64,000 nucleotides of DNA from NCBI GenBank assembly GCA_946186125.1, contig CAMHLZ010000010.1, positions 1-64,000 on the forward strand, read 5' to 3'. The stretch is from an uncultured Lachnospira sp. (GTDB lineage: Bacteria > Bacillota > Clostridia > Lachnospirales > Lachnospiraceae). The notes under the pieces were generated by a model. It was not told the origin of the DNA. It was given only the letters and a program-made list of their open reading frames with translations, and searched no databases. The position numbers and the translations under genes were made by a program. Below are positions 17,921 to 25,128 of the stretch, piece after piece (position 1 is the stretch's first letter; each line of letters begins with the position of its first letter).

Positions 17921-19071
17921 ATTTTATTTAATTGTACATAAAAATTAAATTCTTTTTTTACTTTTTCATGCCCTTTCATTGCAATTTGCCTTCTTATATC
18001 ATCATGTGACAAATAATATTTTACCTTTTCTTCAAGTTCAGGTATACTACGGTATATCACAATCTCTTTTCCGTCTTCAAATAATTCTGCCAATTCTTCT
18101 TTATAACTTGTGATTAAAAAACCTCCTGCACCGAGAACATCCAATACCCTAAGCGGTATTCCGGTTTTTATAATCTTTAAAGCAATATTTAGATTTATCT
18201 TTGAGTTTGCAAACACTTTCGGCATCTGTGAATAATACTTAACCGGACCTCCAAACTCTGCATATGGCAACATATCTGTATTGTCATATGTATATACCCT
18301 CAGTTGGTACTTTTCTGATAGACTATTCAATATTTCTATTCTATCCATTCTTGTCACATAGGTTGATAAAGCATACAGCATCTCTTCTTTTTTTACACGA
18401 TAACTGTCATCTCCGGCCGCTGCAGAATAGATTTTATTCAGAGATGTCATCAGATCCTCACTTAGCATTTCTTCAAGTACGAAGGCATCATCCGTTTTTC
18501 TCTGAATATCCACAATTTTTTTTAAAACTTCCTGATACTGCTCCGGCAATGGACCTAACAGATATTCAAAGTCCGACTCATACATTTTACCGACAAAACC
18601 AATCTCTGAAGTGTATATTCCATCTGAATCAGACAAATCCTCCTGTTCAAGTCTATTAGCATTGACAGCCAAAGGCATATGGTATACCTGACTAAAACCT
18701 TTCTTTCTCAAATCTTCCATCTGTCCCCTGTCAAACACAAAAATATGATTCGTGTCATATCGTAAAGATTCTGTCCTTCTGATATGCATGGGTGAATCGT
18801 AAACCCACGAAATATAAGTCACTCCTAATTCTTTGCACACATCTGCAACTACTGGAAAAAAATTTAACGATAATACACAAGTATATCCTTTATCTCTTAT
18901 CTTTTCTATAAATCTCTCATAAAAAAAATCATCCTTGTCCCAATCCTTAAATTCATACGATAAACAGTCGACTTCAATAGGAAATTTTTTTAATTCTGTT
19001 TCCAAATCCCGTTGCATAAATGCATTCCATTCAAACAACAATATTCTTGTTCCTGTTACTTTATCAATCAT
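17893..19071 (-). CDS. CgeB/DUF3880-type glycosyltransferase
   Basis: A 392-residue protein. The N-terminal half has LLFEWNAFMQRDLETEL, YISWVYDSPMHI and IFVFDRGQMEDLRKKG, typical of the DUF3880 domain; the C-terminal half has KINLNIALKIIKTGIPLRVLDVLGAGGFLITSY, the Glyco_trans_1_2 donor-binding region. Its start overlaps the end of maf by 8 bases, which couples it to the flagellin glycosyltransferase and makes flagellin its likely target. Same family as the convergent plus-strand neighbour, so the two may be diverged paralogues. Confidence 0.82.
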   Translation of the reverse strand: MIDKVTGTRILLFEWNAFMQRDLETELKKFPIEVDCLSYEFKDWDKDDFFYERFIEKIRDKGYTCVLSLNFFPVVADVCKELGVTYISWVYDSPMHIRRTESLRYDTNHIFVFDRGQMEDLRKKGFSQVYHMPLAVNANRLEQEDLSDSDGIYTSEIGFVGKMYESDFEYLLGPLPEQYQEVLKKIVDIQRKTDDAFVLEEMLSEDLMTSLNKIYSAAAGDDSYRVKKEEMLYALSTYVTRMDRIEILNSLSEKYQLRVYTYDNTDMLPYAEFGGPVKYYSQMPKVFANSKINLNIALKIIKTGIPLRVLDVLGAGGFLITSYKEELAELFEDGKEIVIYRSIPELEEKVKYYLSHDDIRRQIAMKGHEKVKKEFNFYVQLNKIFQLSGVLN

Positions 19072-21136
19072 GCTCAGACCAGTCCTCTTCTATTCGTTTG
19101 ATAGATTCTAAATATCCTTCATATAGCCGTATATATTTTTCTGCTATTACCTCAATGGAATCCTCATCTTTTGCATATACATTTTCATTAATCTCATACT
19201 CAATTTTCTGGCTATATCTCACAATCAGATTATATACTGACATACTTTGTAAATACACATTATTTTCGTTAATATTTTCCAAAATACACTTTATATCTGC
19301 TTTTTCTTCAAGAATATCCTTATAATACTGTATATTTTTCTTAATCAGCACTTCTGCCTGTACCATATTTTCTTTTAAATGATGTAATTCTTTATATAAG
19401 TATTGTATTTCCTCATCACTATATGCACATTCTACCTCTCCAATAGCTTTAGCAAAATCAACTGTCTTATTACAATACTTATCAATTGCGTCTTTTAATG
19501 TCATAATTTTAGTTCCTGCAATATAGGCACCTCCTTCTGTAGCGTCAACAACATCTATCTTCCCCTTATATCTGTCAGCCTGAGACTCAAACCAATTTAT
19601 ATATGAATACATCTGAAGATCTGTCTTTACATCATTTCCATAAATATCTTTAACATAACAAATTGAAGGACTTTCCTCCACATGTTTTTTATTCTCCTCC
19701 TCAGATTCATATGCAGCCCCTGTATGTGCCCTATCATCTGTAAATGCCAAATCCTGACCTACTAAAATAATTGTTTTAAATCCTAGATAAACCAGAAATG
19801 AAAATGCGTTATTTGCCACTGAACCACCTGTTGACAAATAAACTGTTTCGTATTTTTTTATTTGCACTCCATTTTTCTCATTTTTTTCATTAATATACAA
19901 CGGCAGAAAATCATTATAGTTATCACAATAAAACCGTTTTCCCTTATGCATTTTTATTACATCATCATTAGAATACATATCCACCAACATTGGAAGATTG
20001 CAAATCTCTTCATTCTCAAACATACTCACAGGTTTTACCGGATCAACCGTTACTCCCATATGGAATTTTATCTTATGACCTACCATTGATTTTAGTGCAG
20101 TATCTACTACTACTATAAAAGCTTTTTCGAAAATCCCCCTTAATTGTTCAATATTTTTATCCAGAGACGGTCCCGCTGATACCAATACCGCCGGTATATT
20201 TTGAAGATTAATCATTTCAAATTTTTTCTTTAACTGGCTGACGTGATATTCTTTAATTCGGTCAAATATATTGTTTCTCATATTTAATAATATTTTACTT
20301 TCTTCTCCGAGCGCAAGATTTCTCCCCAAATCACACAACCTCATCTGATTCATAATACTTCTTAAATACTGATTCATCGCATCGGTGTAACTTATATCAT
20401 AATTTGGTAATACATACCACTTAACAACCTTTCTGTTACTATAGGAGATGTTAGAAGTAATGTTGCTCCACAAACCTGAACCATTAATACTATCTATAAA
20501 CAAATCAATTCTTTCATTCTCTATGACATCTGATAAATCATACTCATTTATCACACTAAAAAAATTTATCTCTGACGGTTCATATATAACTATATGATTG
20601 GTATCATTTGTTTTTTTTACTAATTCTCTGATATGCGAGCCTTCACTTAATCCAAATACAAACAATGTCGCATAGTCTTCTATCTCTTCAACGAATAATC
20701 CCCATTTTTTTGCTGCTTTTTCTGGGGATACTCTGCTTACAAAATATCTTTCTGTACTATTTTCCGTTCTGTTATATTCCTTTTCTTTCGATATACTTAT
20801 GCCTCTCTTCTCTAAAGCAGATATATTTCTTTTTAGAAATTCTTTTTTAGGAGTATTATCACATATTTCTGTCGCACTCTTACTATAGCAGACATCCTCT
20901 AACAGATCATATTGCAAAATATCCGCTAATGCAACAATGTCCATTTTCTCATATTCCCGTAATATGTTTCTTATTAAATTCTTCACTTTGACTGAAGCCT
21001 CTTCTGAACTATTTTCTTCTAAATAGTTATTACAAATATTTTGTATCTGTGGAACAATTTCCTGAAATTCCTGATACACCACTTCTGTTTTGTTTGCATA
21101 CATATCGTTAATAACTTTTTGTATCTTTTCTGTCAT
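19064..21136 (-). CDS. maf: Motility accessory factor Maf, flagellin nonulosonate transferase family
   Basis: A 690-residue protein with the DUF115/MAF core: residues about 300-330 read AVLVSAGPSLDKNIEQL, then VTVDPVKP, STGGSVANNAFSF and VGQDLAFTDDRAHTG, which form the nucleotide-sugar pocket related to sialyltransferases. Maf proteins transfer pseudaminic or legionaminic acid onto Ser/Thr of flagellin in the cytoplasm. No biosynthetic genes for such sugars are in this window, so the donor must be made elsewhere or be different. It lies directly downstream of the triple flagellin array, separated by a terminator, and leads the CgeB-like gene. Confidence 0.88.
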   Translation of the reverse strand: MTEKIQKVINDMYANKTEVVYQEFQEIVPQIQNICNNYLEENSSEEASVKVKNLIRNILREYEKMDIVALADILQYDLLEDVCYSKSATEICDNTPKKEFLKRNISALEKRGISISKEKEYNRTENSTERYFVSRVSPEKAAKKWGLFVEEIEDYATLFVFGLSEGSHIRELVKKTNDTNHIVIYEPSEINFFSVINEYDLSDVIENERIDLFIDSINGSGLWSNITSNISYSNRKVVKWYVLPNYDISYTDAMNQYLRSIMNQMRLCDLGRNLALGEESKILLNMRNNIFDRIKEYHVSQLKKKFEMINLQNIPAVLVSAGPSLDKNIEQLRGIFEKAFIVVVDTALKSMVGHKIKFHMGVTVDPVKPVSMFENEEICNLPMLVDMYSNDDVIKMHKGKRFYCDNYNDFLPLYINEKNEKNGVQIKKYETVYLSTGGSVANNAFSFLVYLGFKTIILVGQDLAFTDDRAHTGAAYESEEENKKHVEESPSICYVKDIYGNDVKTDLQMYSYINWFESQADRYKGKIDVVDATEGGAYIAGTKIMTLKDAIDKYCNKTVDFAKAIGEVECAYSDEEIQYLYKELHHLKENMVQAEVLIKKNIQYYKDILEEKADIKCILENINENNVYLQSMSVYNLIVRYSQKIEYEINENVYAKDEDSIEVIAEKYIRLYEGYLESIKRIEEDWSEHD

Positions 21137-21183
21137 ATCATATTACCCTCATATCGAATAACCCTATTCGTCTTTCTTATTTT

Positions 21184-21209
21184 AAAAAGCCGGCTCGAAA
21201 GCCGGCTTT
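21184..21209 (-). terminator. Terminator after the flagellin array
   Basis: On the minus strand AAAGCCGGC pairs with GCCGGCTTT around TTTCGA and is followed by TTAAAATAAG. It lies 20 bases past the stop of the third flagellin and separates the array from maf. Confidence 0.85.
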
Positions 21210-21229
21210 CTGGTTGTACTTTTATTTAA

Positions 21230-22048
21230 TTAGCCTAAGATTGACAGAACACCCTGTGTAGACTGATTTGCCTGTGCAAGCATTGACTGACCTGCCTGTG
21301 CAAGAATATTATTCTTGCTGTATTCTACCATCTCTTTAGCCATATCTACATCACGGATACGTGACTCTGCAGCCTGTGTATTCTCTGCTGATGTATCAAG
21401 GTTTGCAATTGTATGCTCTAATCTGTTCTGTAATGCACCAAGTGCTGATCTCTGCTGAGATACTGAACTGATTGCCTGCTGGATTGTGCTCATTGTCACA
21501 CCTGCTGCTGAGAATGTAGAAACCTTCAATGCACCTACACTTACACCTAAAGCACTAGCATCCATTGCATCAATACTAATCTTGATACCCTGTCCGTTTA
21601 ATGCTCCAATCTGAAGATTCTTTCCTGTAAACTTACCATCTATCAGGTTCATTGTATTGAACTGTGTTGATGATGAAATTCTTGTAATCTCTGATGATAA
21701 TGCATTTAATTCTTCCTTGATGGCACTTCTATCACTTGTTGTATTTGTATCGTTAGCTGCCTGTGTAGCCAACTCATTCATTCTCTGTAAAATAGAATGT
21801 GCTTCATTTAACGCACCTTCTGCTGTCTGAATCAATGACACACCATCCTGTGCATTAGTTGATGCTTTAGTCAAGCCTCTAACCTGACTTCTCATCTTTT
21901 CAGAAATTGTCAATCCTGCTGCGTCATCACCTGCACGGTTAATTCTGTAACCTGATGATAACTTCTCTGTTGACTTTGCCTGTGCTCCTGTCGTGATTCC
22001 TAACTGTCTGTTCGCATTCATTGCGGACATATTGTGCTGTACTACCAT
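21230..22048 (-). CDS. fliC: Flagellin, tandem copy 3 (promoter-distal)
   Basis: A 272-residue flagellin without a large variable domain: N-terminal EKLSSGYRINRAGDDAAGLT and C-terminal AAESRIRDVDMAKEMVEYS are D0/D1 helices that stack in the filament core. The protein is identical to the two copies upstream and the DNA appears identical too. The ribosome site is AAGGAGGAATT. No sigma-28 box lies in the 73-base gap before it, so it is probably expressed by read-through from the first copy; the gap keeps the GGA hairpin. A strong terminator follows. Confidence 0.95.
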   Translation of the reverse strand: MVVQHNMSAMNANRQLGITTGAQAKSTEKLSSGYRINRAGDDAAGLTISEKMRSQVRGLTKASTNAQDGVSLIQTAEGALNEAHSILQRMNELATQAANDTNTTSDRSAIKEELNALSSEITRISSSTQFNTMNLIDGKFTGKNLQIGALNGQGIKISIDAMDASALGVSVGALKVSTFSAAGVTMSTIQQAISSVSQQRSALGALQNRLEHTIANLDTSAENTQAAESRIRDVDMAKEMVEYSKNNILAQAGQSMLAQANQSTQGVLSILG

Positions 22049-22071
22049 AATAATTCCTCCTTGAATATCCA

Positions 22072-22087
22072 GTAGCTTCCCTGCTAC
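22072..22087 (-). promoter_or_regulatory. Predicted CsrA-binding hairpin before flagellin copy 3
   Basis: GUAGC/GCUAC stem with AGGGAA loop; further GGA triplets follow in CUGGAUAU and in the ribosome site AAGGAGGA. Multiple GGA sites with one overlapping the ribosome site is the pattern by which CsrA represses hag in Bacillus. Confidence 0.7.
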
Positions 22088-22121
22088 CTTACTTAAATTT
22101 TATTTGTTTCTTAATCCGTCA

Positions 22122-22940
22122 CTAACCTAAGATTGACAGAACACCCTGTGTAGACTGATTTGCCTGTGCAAGCATTGACTGACCTGCCTGTGCAAGAATA
22201 TTATTCTTGCTGTATTCTACCATCTCTTTAGCCATATCTACATCACGGATACGTGACTCTGCAGCCTGTGTATTCTCTGCTGATGTATCAAGGTTTGCAA
22301 TTGTATGCTCTAATCTGTTCTGTAATGCACCAAGTGCTGATCTCTGCTGAGATACTGAACTGATTGCCTGCTGGATTGTGCTCATTGTCACACCTGCTGC
22401 TGAGAATGTAGAAACCTTCAATGCACCTACACTTACACCTAAAGCACTAGCATCCATTGCATCAATACTAATCTTGATACCCTGTCCGTTTAATGCTCCA
22501 ATCTGAAGATTCTTTCCTGTAAACTTACCATCTATCAGGTTCATTGTATTGAACTGTGTTGATGATGAAATTCTTGTAATCTCTGATGATAATGCATTTA
22601 ATTCTTCCTTGATGGCACTTCTATCACTTGTTGTATTTGTATCGTTAGCTGCCTGTGTAGCCAACTCATTCATTCTCTGTAAAATAGAATGTGCTTCATT
22701 TAACGCACCTTCTGCTGTCTGAATCAATGACACACCATCCTGTGCATTAGTTGATGCTTTAGTCAAGCCTCTAACCTGACTTCTCATCTTTTCAGAAATT
22801 GTCAATCCTGCTGCGTCATCACCTGCACGGTTAATTCTGTAACCTGATGATAACTTCTCTGTTGACTTTGCCTGTGCTCCTGTCGTGATTCCTAACTGTC
22901 TGTTCGCATTCATTGCGGACATATTGTGCTGTACTACCAT
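22122..22940 (-). CDS. fliC: Flagellin, tandem copy 2
   Basis: Middle copy of the array, 272 residues, identical to its neighbours. Together with its 73-base leader it forms an exact-looking 892-base repeat unit with copy 3. The spacer contains the GGA hairpin and ribosome site but no recognisable promoter or terminator. Such perfect copies are kept alike by gene conversion or arose recently; they raise flagellin dose under one promoter and are a site for copy-number change by homologous recombination. Confidence 0.95.
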   Translation of the reverse strand: MVVQHNMSAMNANRQLGITTGAQAKSTEKLSSGYRINRAGDDAAGLTISEKMRSQVRGLTKASTNAQDGVSLIQTAEGALNEAHSILQRMNELATQAANDTNTTSDRSAIKEELNALSSEITRISSSTQFNTMNLIDGKFTGKNLQIGALNGQGIKISIDAMDASALGVSVGALKVSTFSAAGVTMSTIQQAISSVSQQRSALGALQNRLEHTIANLDTSAENTQAAESRIRDVDMAKEMVEYSKNNILAQAGQSMLAQANQSTQGVLSILG

Positions 22941-22963
22941 AATAATTCCTCCTTGAATATCCA

Positions 22964-22979
22964 GTAGCTTCCCTGCTAC
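22964..22979 (-). promoter_or_regulatory. Predicted CsrA-binding hairpin before flagellin copy 2
   Basis: Same hairpin as before copy 3 (GUAGC, loop AGGGAA, GCUAC), 892 bases away, with GGA repeated at the ribosome site. Confidence 0.7.
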
Positions 22980-23013
22980 CTTACTTAAATTTTATTTGTT
23001 TCTTAATCCGTCA

Positions 23014-23832
23014 CTAACCTAAGATTGACAGAACACCCTGTGTAGACTGATTTGCCTGTGCAAGCATTGACTGACCTGCCTGTGCAAGAATATTATTCTT
23101 GCTGTATTCTACCATCTCTTTAGCCATATCTACATCACGGATACGTGACTCTGCAGCCTGTGTATTCTCTGCTGATGTATCAAGGTTTGCAATTGTATGC
23201 TCTAATCTGTTCTGTAATGCACCAAGTGCTGATCTCTGCTGAGATACTGAACTGATTGCCTGCTGGATTGTGCTCATTGTCACACCTGCTGCTGAGAATG
23301 TAGAAACCTTCAATGCACCTACACTTACACCTAAAGCACTAGCATCCATTGCATCAATACTAATCTTGATACCCTGTCCGTTTAATGCTCCAATCTGAAG
23401 ATTCTTTCCTGTAAACTTACCATCTATCAGGTTCATTGTATTGAACTGTGTTGATGATGAAATTCTTGTAATCTCTGATGATAATGCATTTAATTCTTCC
23501 TTGATGGCACTTCTATCACTTGTTGTATTTGTATCGTTAGCTGCCTGTGTAGCCAACTCATTCATTCTCTGTAAAATAGAATGTGCTTCATTTAACGCAC
23601 CTTCTGCTGTCTGAATCAATGACACACCATCCTGTGCATTAGTTGATGCTTTAGTCAAGCCTCTAACCTGACTTCTCATCTTTTCAGAAATTGTCAATCC
23701 TGCTGCGTCATCACCTGCACGGTTAATTCTGTAACCTGATGATAACTTCTCTGTTGACTTTGCCTGTGCTCCTGTCGTGATTCCTAACTGTCTGTTCGCA
23801 TTCATTGCGGACATATTGTGCTGTACTACCAT
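23014..23832 (-). CDS. fliC: Flagellin, tandem copy 1 (promoter-proximal)
   Basis: First transcribed copy, 272 residues, identical in protein to copies 2 and 3. Its leader differs from theirs: it carries the sigma-28 promoter about 120 bases upstream and a hairpin with an AUGGAA loop instead of AGGGAA. It is therefore the ancestral or master locus from which the other copies would be read. The conserved core lacks the inserts seen in the flagellins at 7087 and 9774, so these copies most likely form the bulk of the filament. Confidence 0.95.
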   Translation of the reverse strand: MVVQHNMSAMNANRQLGITTGAQAKSTEKLSSGYRINRAGDDAAGLTISEKMRSQVRGLTKASTNAQDGVSLIQTAEGALNEAHSILQRMNELATQAANDTNTTSDRSAIKEELNALSSEITRISSSTQFNTMNLIDGKFTGKNLQIGALNGQGIKISIDAMDASALGVSVGALKVSTFSAAGVTMSTIQQAISSVSQQRSALGALQNRLEHTIANLDTSAENTQAAESRIRDVDMAKEMVEYSKNNILAQAGQSMLAQANQSTQGVLSILG

Positions 23833-23855
23833 AATAATTCCTCCTTGAACTTCCA

Positions 23856-23871
23856 GTAGCTTCCATGCTAC
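23856..23871 (-). promoter_or_regulatory. Predicted CsrA-binding hairpin before flagellin copy 1
   Basis: GUAGC/GCUAC stem with AUGGAA loop, 24 bases before the ATG; additional GGA in CUGGAAG and in the ribosome site. The loop base differs from the other copies but GGAA is kept. Confidence 0.7.
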
Positions 23872-23953
23872 CTTGCTAATTTTTTTGAATCAACCATCCG
23901 AACCGTACGCATCCTAAATGGCTTAGTAATCATCCCTGACTTACTTGATAAAT

Positions 23954-23979
23954 ATATCGGATTTTTTTTTATTTCCTTA
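23954..23979 (-). promoter_or_regulatory. Sigma-28 promoter of the flagellin array
   Basis: TAAG, 15 bases (mostly A), CCGATAT on the minus strand, a near-consensus SigD/FliA promoter. The predicted leader is about 115 bases and contains the GGA hairpin and ribosome site. Confidence 0.85.
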
Positions 23980-23998
23980 ACCTTATTTTTGAATTTTT

Positions 23999-24487
23999 TT
24001 ATTTTTTATGATCCATGAATTGTGGATCAACATAATTCATCTTATTCATATTATTATAATAACTCGAGGCTGCCTTGCTTCTGCTTCTAGCCTGAACAAC
24101 TTCCTTTTTATCCTCTGACAACTTTTTCAGAACCAGCTTCTGATTCTCTTTTTCCTGTCTGCTTACTTTCATGGATAAGTCTGTTACCTCGGTTATGAGA
24201 TTTTTTAGTCTTTGTATCAATTCTTTATTTTTTTCTTTAATATCAGGTGATGAAATGTAATCCCTCACTCGCTCATATACTGTAGCAAATCCTTCATCTA
24301 ATCTATTAATCTGTTCAATCAGCAGGTCTTTATCAGCTATGCTCTTATCGAACACCTCTTCATCCATTTTGTCCCCCGATACCGATTTTTTTTGTATCTC
24401 ATTGACAGATACTATTTCCTGCAATATATTCTTCTTTTTTTCAAGACTCTGCTCTAATACTTGTAAATAATTCTCTGTTCTTTCCAT
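23999..24487 (-). CDS. FliT/FlgN-like flagellar chaperone or accessory protein
   Basis: About 162 residues, almost entirely helical and charged, beginning MERTENYLQVLEQSLEKKK, with DLLIEQINRLDEGFATVYERV in the middle, a pattern typical of clostridial FliT/FlgN-type coiled-coil chaperones. Position directly after fliS and before the flagellins supports a role in export of filament or cap subunits. The start is uncertain: GGATGGGG precedes the ATG used here; in-frame ATGs 12 and 63 bases upstream exist, the latter inside fliS. Ends FMDHKK, just before the flagellin promoter. Confidence 0.65.
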   Translation of the reverse strand: MERTENYLQVLEQSLEKKKNILQEIVSVNEIQKKSVSGDKMDEEVFDKSIADKDLLIEQINRLDEGFATVYERVRDYISSPDIKEKNKELIQRLKNLITEVTDLSMKVSRQEKENQKLVLKKLSEDKKEVVQARSRSKAASSYYNNMNKMNYVDPQFMDHKK

Positions 24488-24516
24488 ACGATACCCCATC
24501 CACAATACCTGTTCAT

Positions 24517-24891
24517 TTAACTTCTGGCACGTTTCATTACTTCTTCCCATGTGTTTCTCATAGTTCTAAGGTGTTCTAATACCTCTTCTAATATTTCTTT
24601 ATCTTTTTTTATGTTTGCCTCCACCAATCTGTCATATATATATTTGTATACATTTTCAAAATCATTTGCTACTTCATACTTAAAATTAAGTGTTGCACGA
24701 AATTCTTCAATAATACGCTCAACTTTCTTTATATTATTGTGAGCTTTTTGTATATCGTTTTCTTCTACTCCTGCTATCGCCAAATTGCAGAATTTAATCG
24801 CTCCATCATATAACATTAACGTCAACTGTGCCGGAGATGCCGTAAGTATTTTATTTTTTTGATAATTCTGATATCCGTTTGGTAATGCCAT
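24517..24891 (-). CDS. fliS: Flagellin export chaperone FliS
   Basis: 124 residues with the family signature LTASPAQLTLMLYDGAIKF near the N-terminus, then four helices ending RTMRNTWEEVM. FliS binds the C-terminal helix of flagellin in the cytoplasm and prevents premature assembly; in Bacillus it also assists FliW. The start has TGGAGGAAAT upstream. It lies between fliD and the flagellins, the usual order, after a repeat element and a terminator-like hairpin. Confidence 0.95.
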   Translation of the reverse strand: MALPNGYQNYQKNKILTASPAQLTLMLYDGAIKFCNLAIAGVEENDIQKAHNNIKKVERIIEEFRATLNFKYEVANDFENVYKYIYDRLVEANIKKDKEILEEVLEHLRTMRNTWEEVMKRARS

Positions 24892-24925
24892 ATTTTTATT
24901 TCCTCCATGATAACCTTAATTATGT

Positions 24926-25066
24926 GTAACTGTTCAGAATCAGGCAAAATTCAGAAGAAAAGTTTGGATGCAACGCATCCATAAGCTTTTCTTGTGAATT
25001 TTATCTGGCAGATACACCACACCTGCAAAATGCTTCGCATTTTGTAGATTGGCTCTGAATAGTTGC
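24926..25066. repeat. Foldback repeat with nested hairpins in the fliD-fliS gap
   Basis: Outer imperfect ends GTAACTGTTCAGAATC and GCAACTATTCAGAGCC (reading inward on each strand), enclosing two hairpins: AAAATTCAGAAGAAAAG..GGATG pairing with CATCC..CTTTTCTTGTGAATTTT, and GCAAAATGC/GCATTTTGT. It looks like a short palindromic repetitive element of the genome; no protein-coding content. Confidence 0.65.
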
Positions 25067-25084
25067 AATTATGTAAAATATCCA

Positions 25085-25123
25085 AAACAGGCCTGCATAA
25101 CTGCCTTGCATGCAGGCCTGTTT
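25085..25123 (-). terminator. Hairpin terminator after fliD
   Basis: Perfect 14-base stem (AAACAGGCCTGCAT with its complement) around an 11-base loop, 5 bases after the fliD stop, followed on the minus strand by TGGATATTTTAC. Strong stem with a modest T-run, so termination may be partial. Confidence 0.7.
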
Positions 25124-25128
25124 GATTT

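Larger units (their letters stand above)
21230..23855. repeat. Tandem array of three 892-base flagellin units
   Basis: Starts of the three genes are spaced exactly 892 bases apart (819 coding plus 73 spacer). The two spacers read the same, and the coding parts show no difference that I could find. Only the leader of the first copy diverges upstream of its ribosome site region. Confidence 0.93.

Noticed and set aside
21230-23832. Triple repeat considered as a CRISPR-like or phage-type array
   Set aside because: Units are complete flagellin genes with leaders, not short repeats with spacers.
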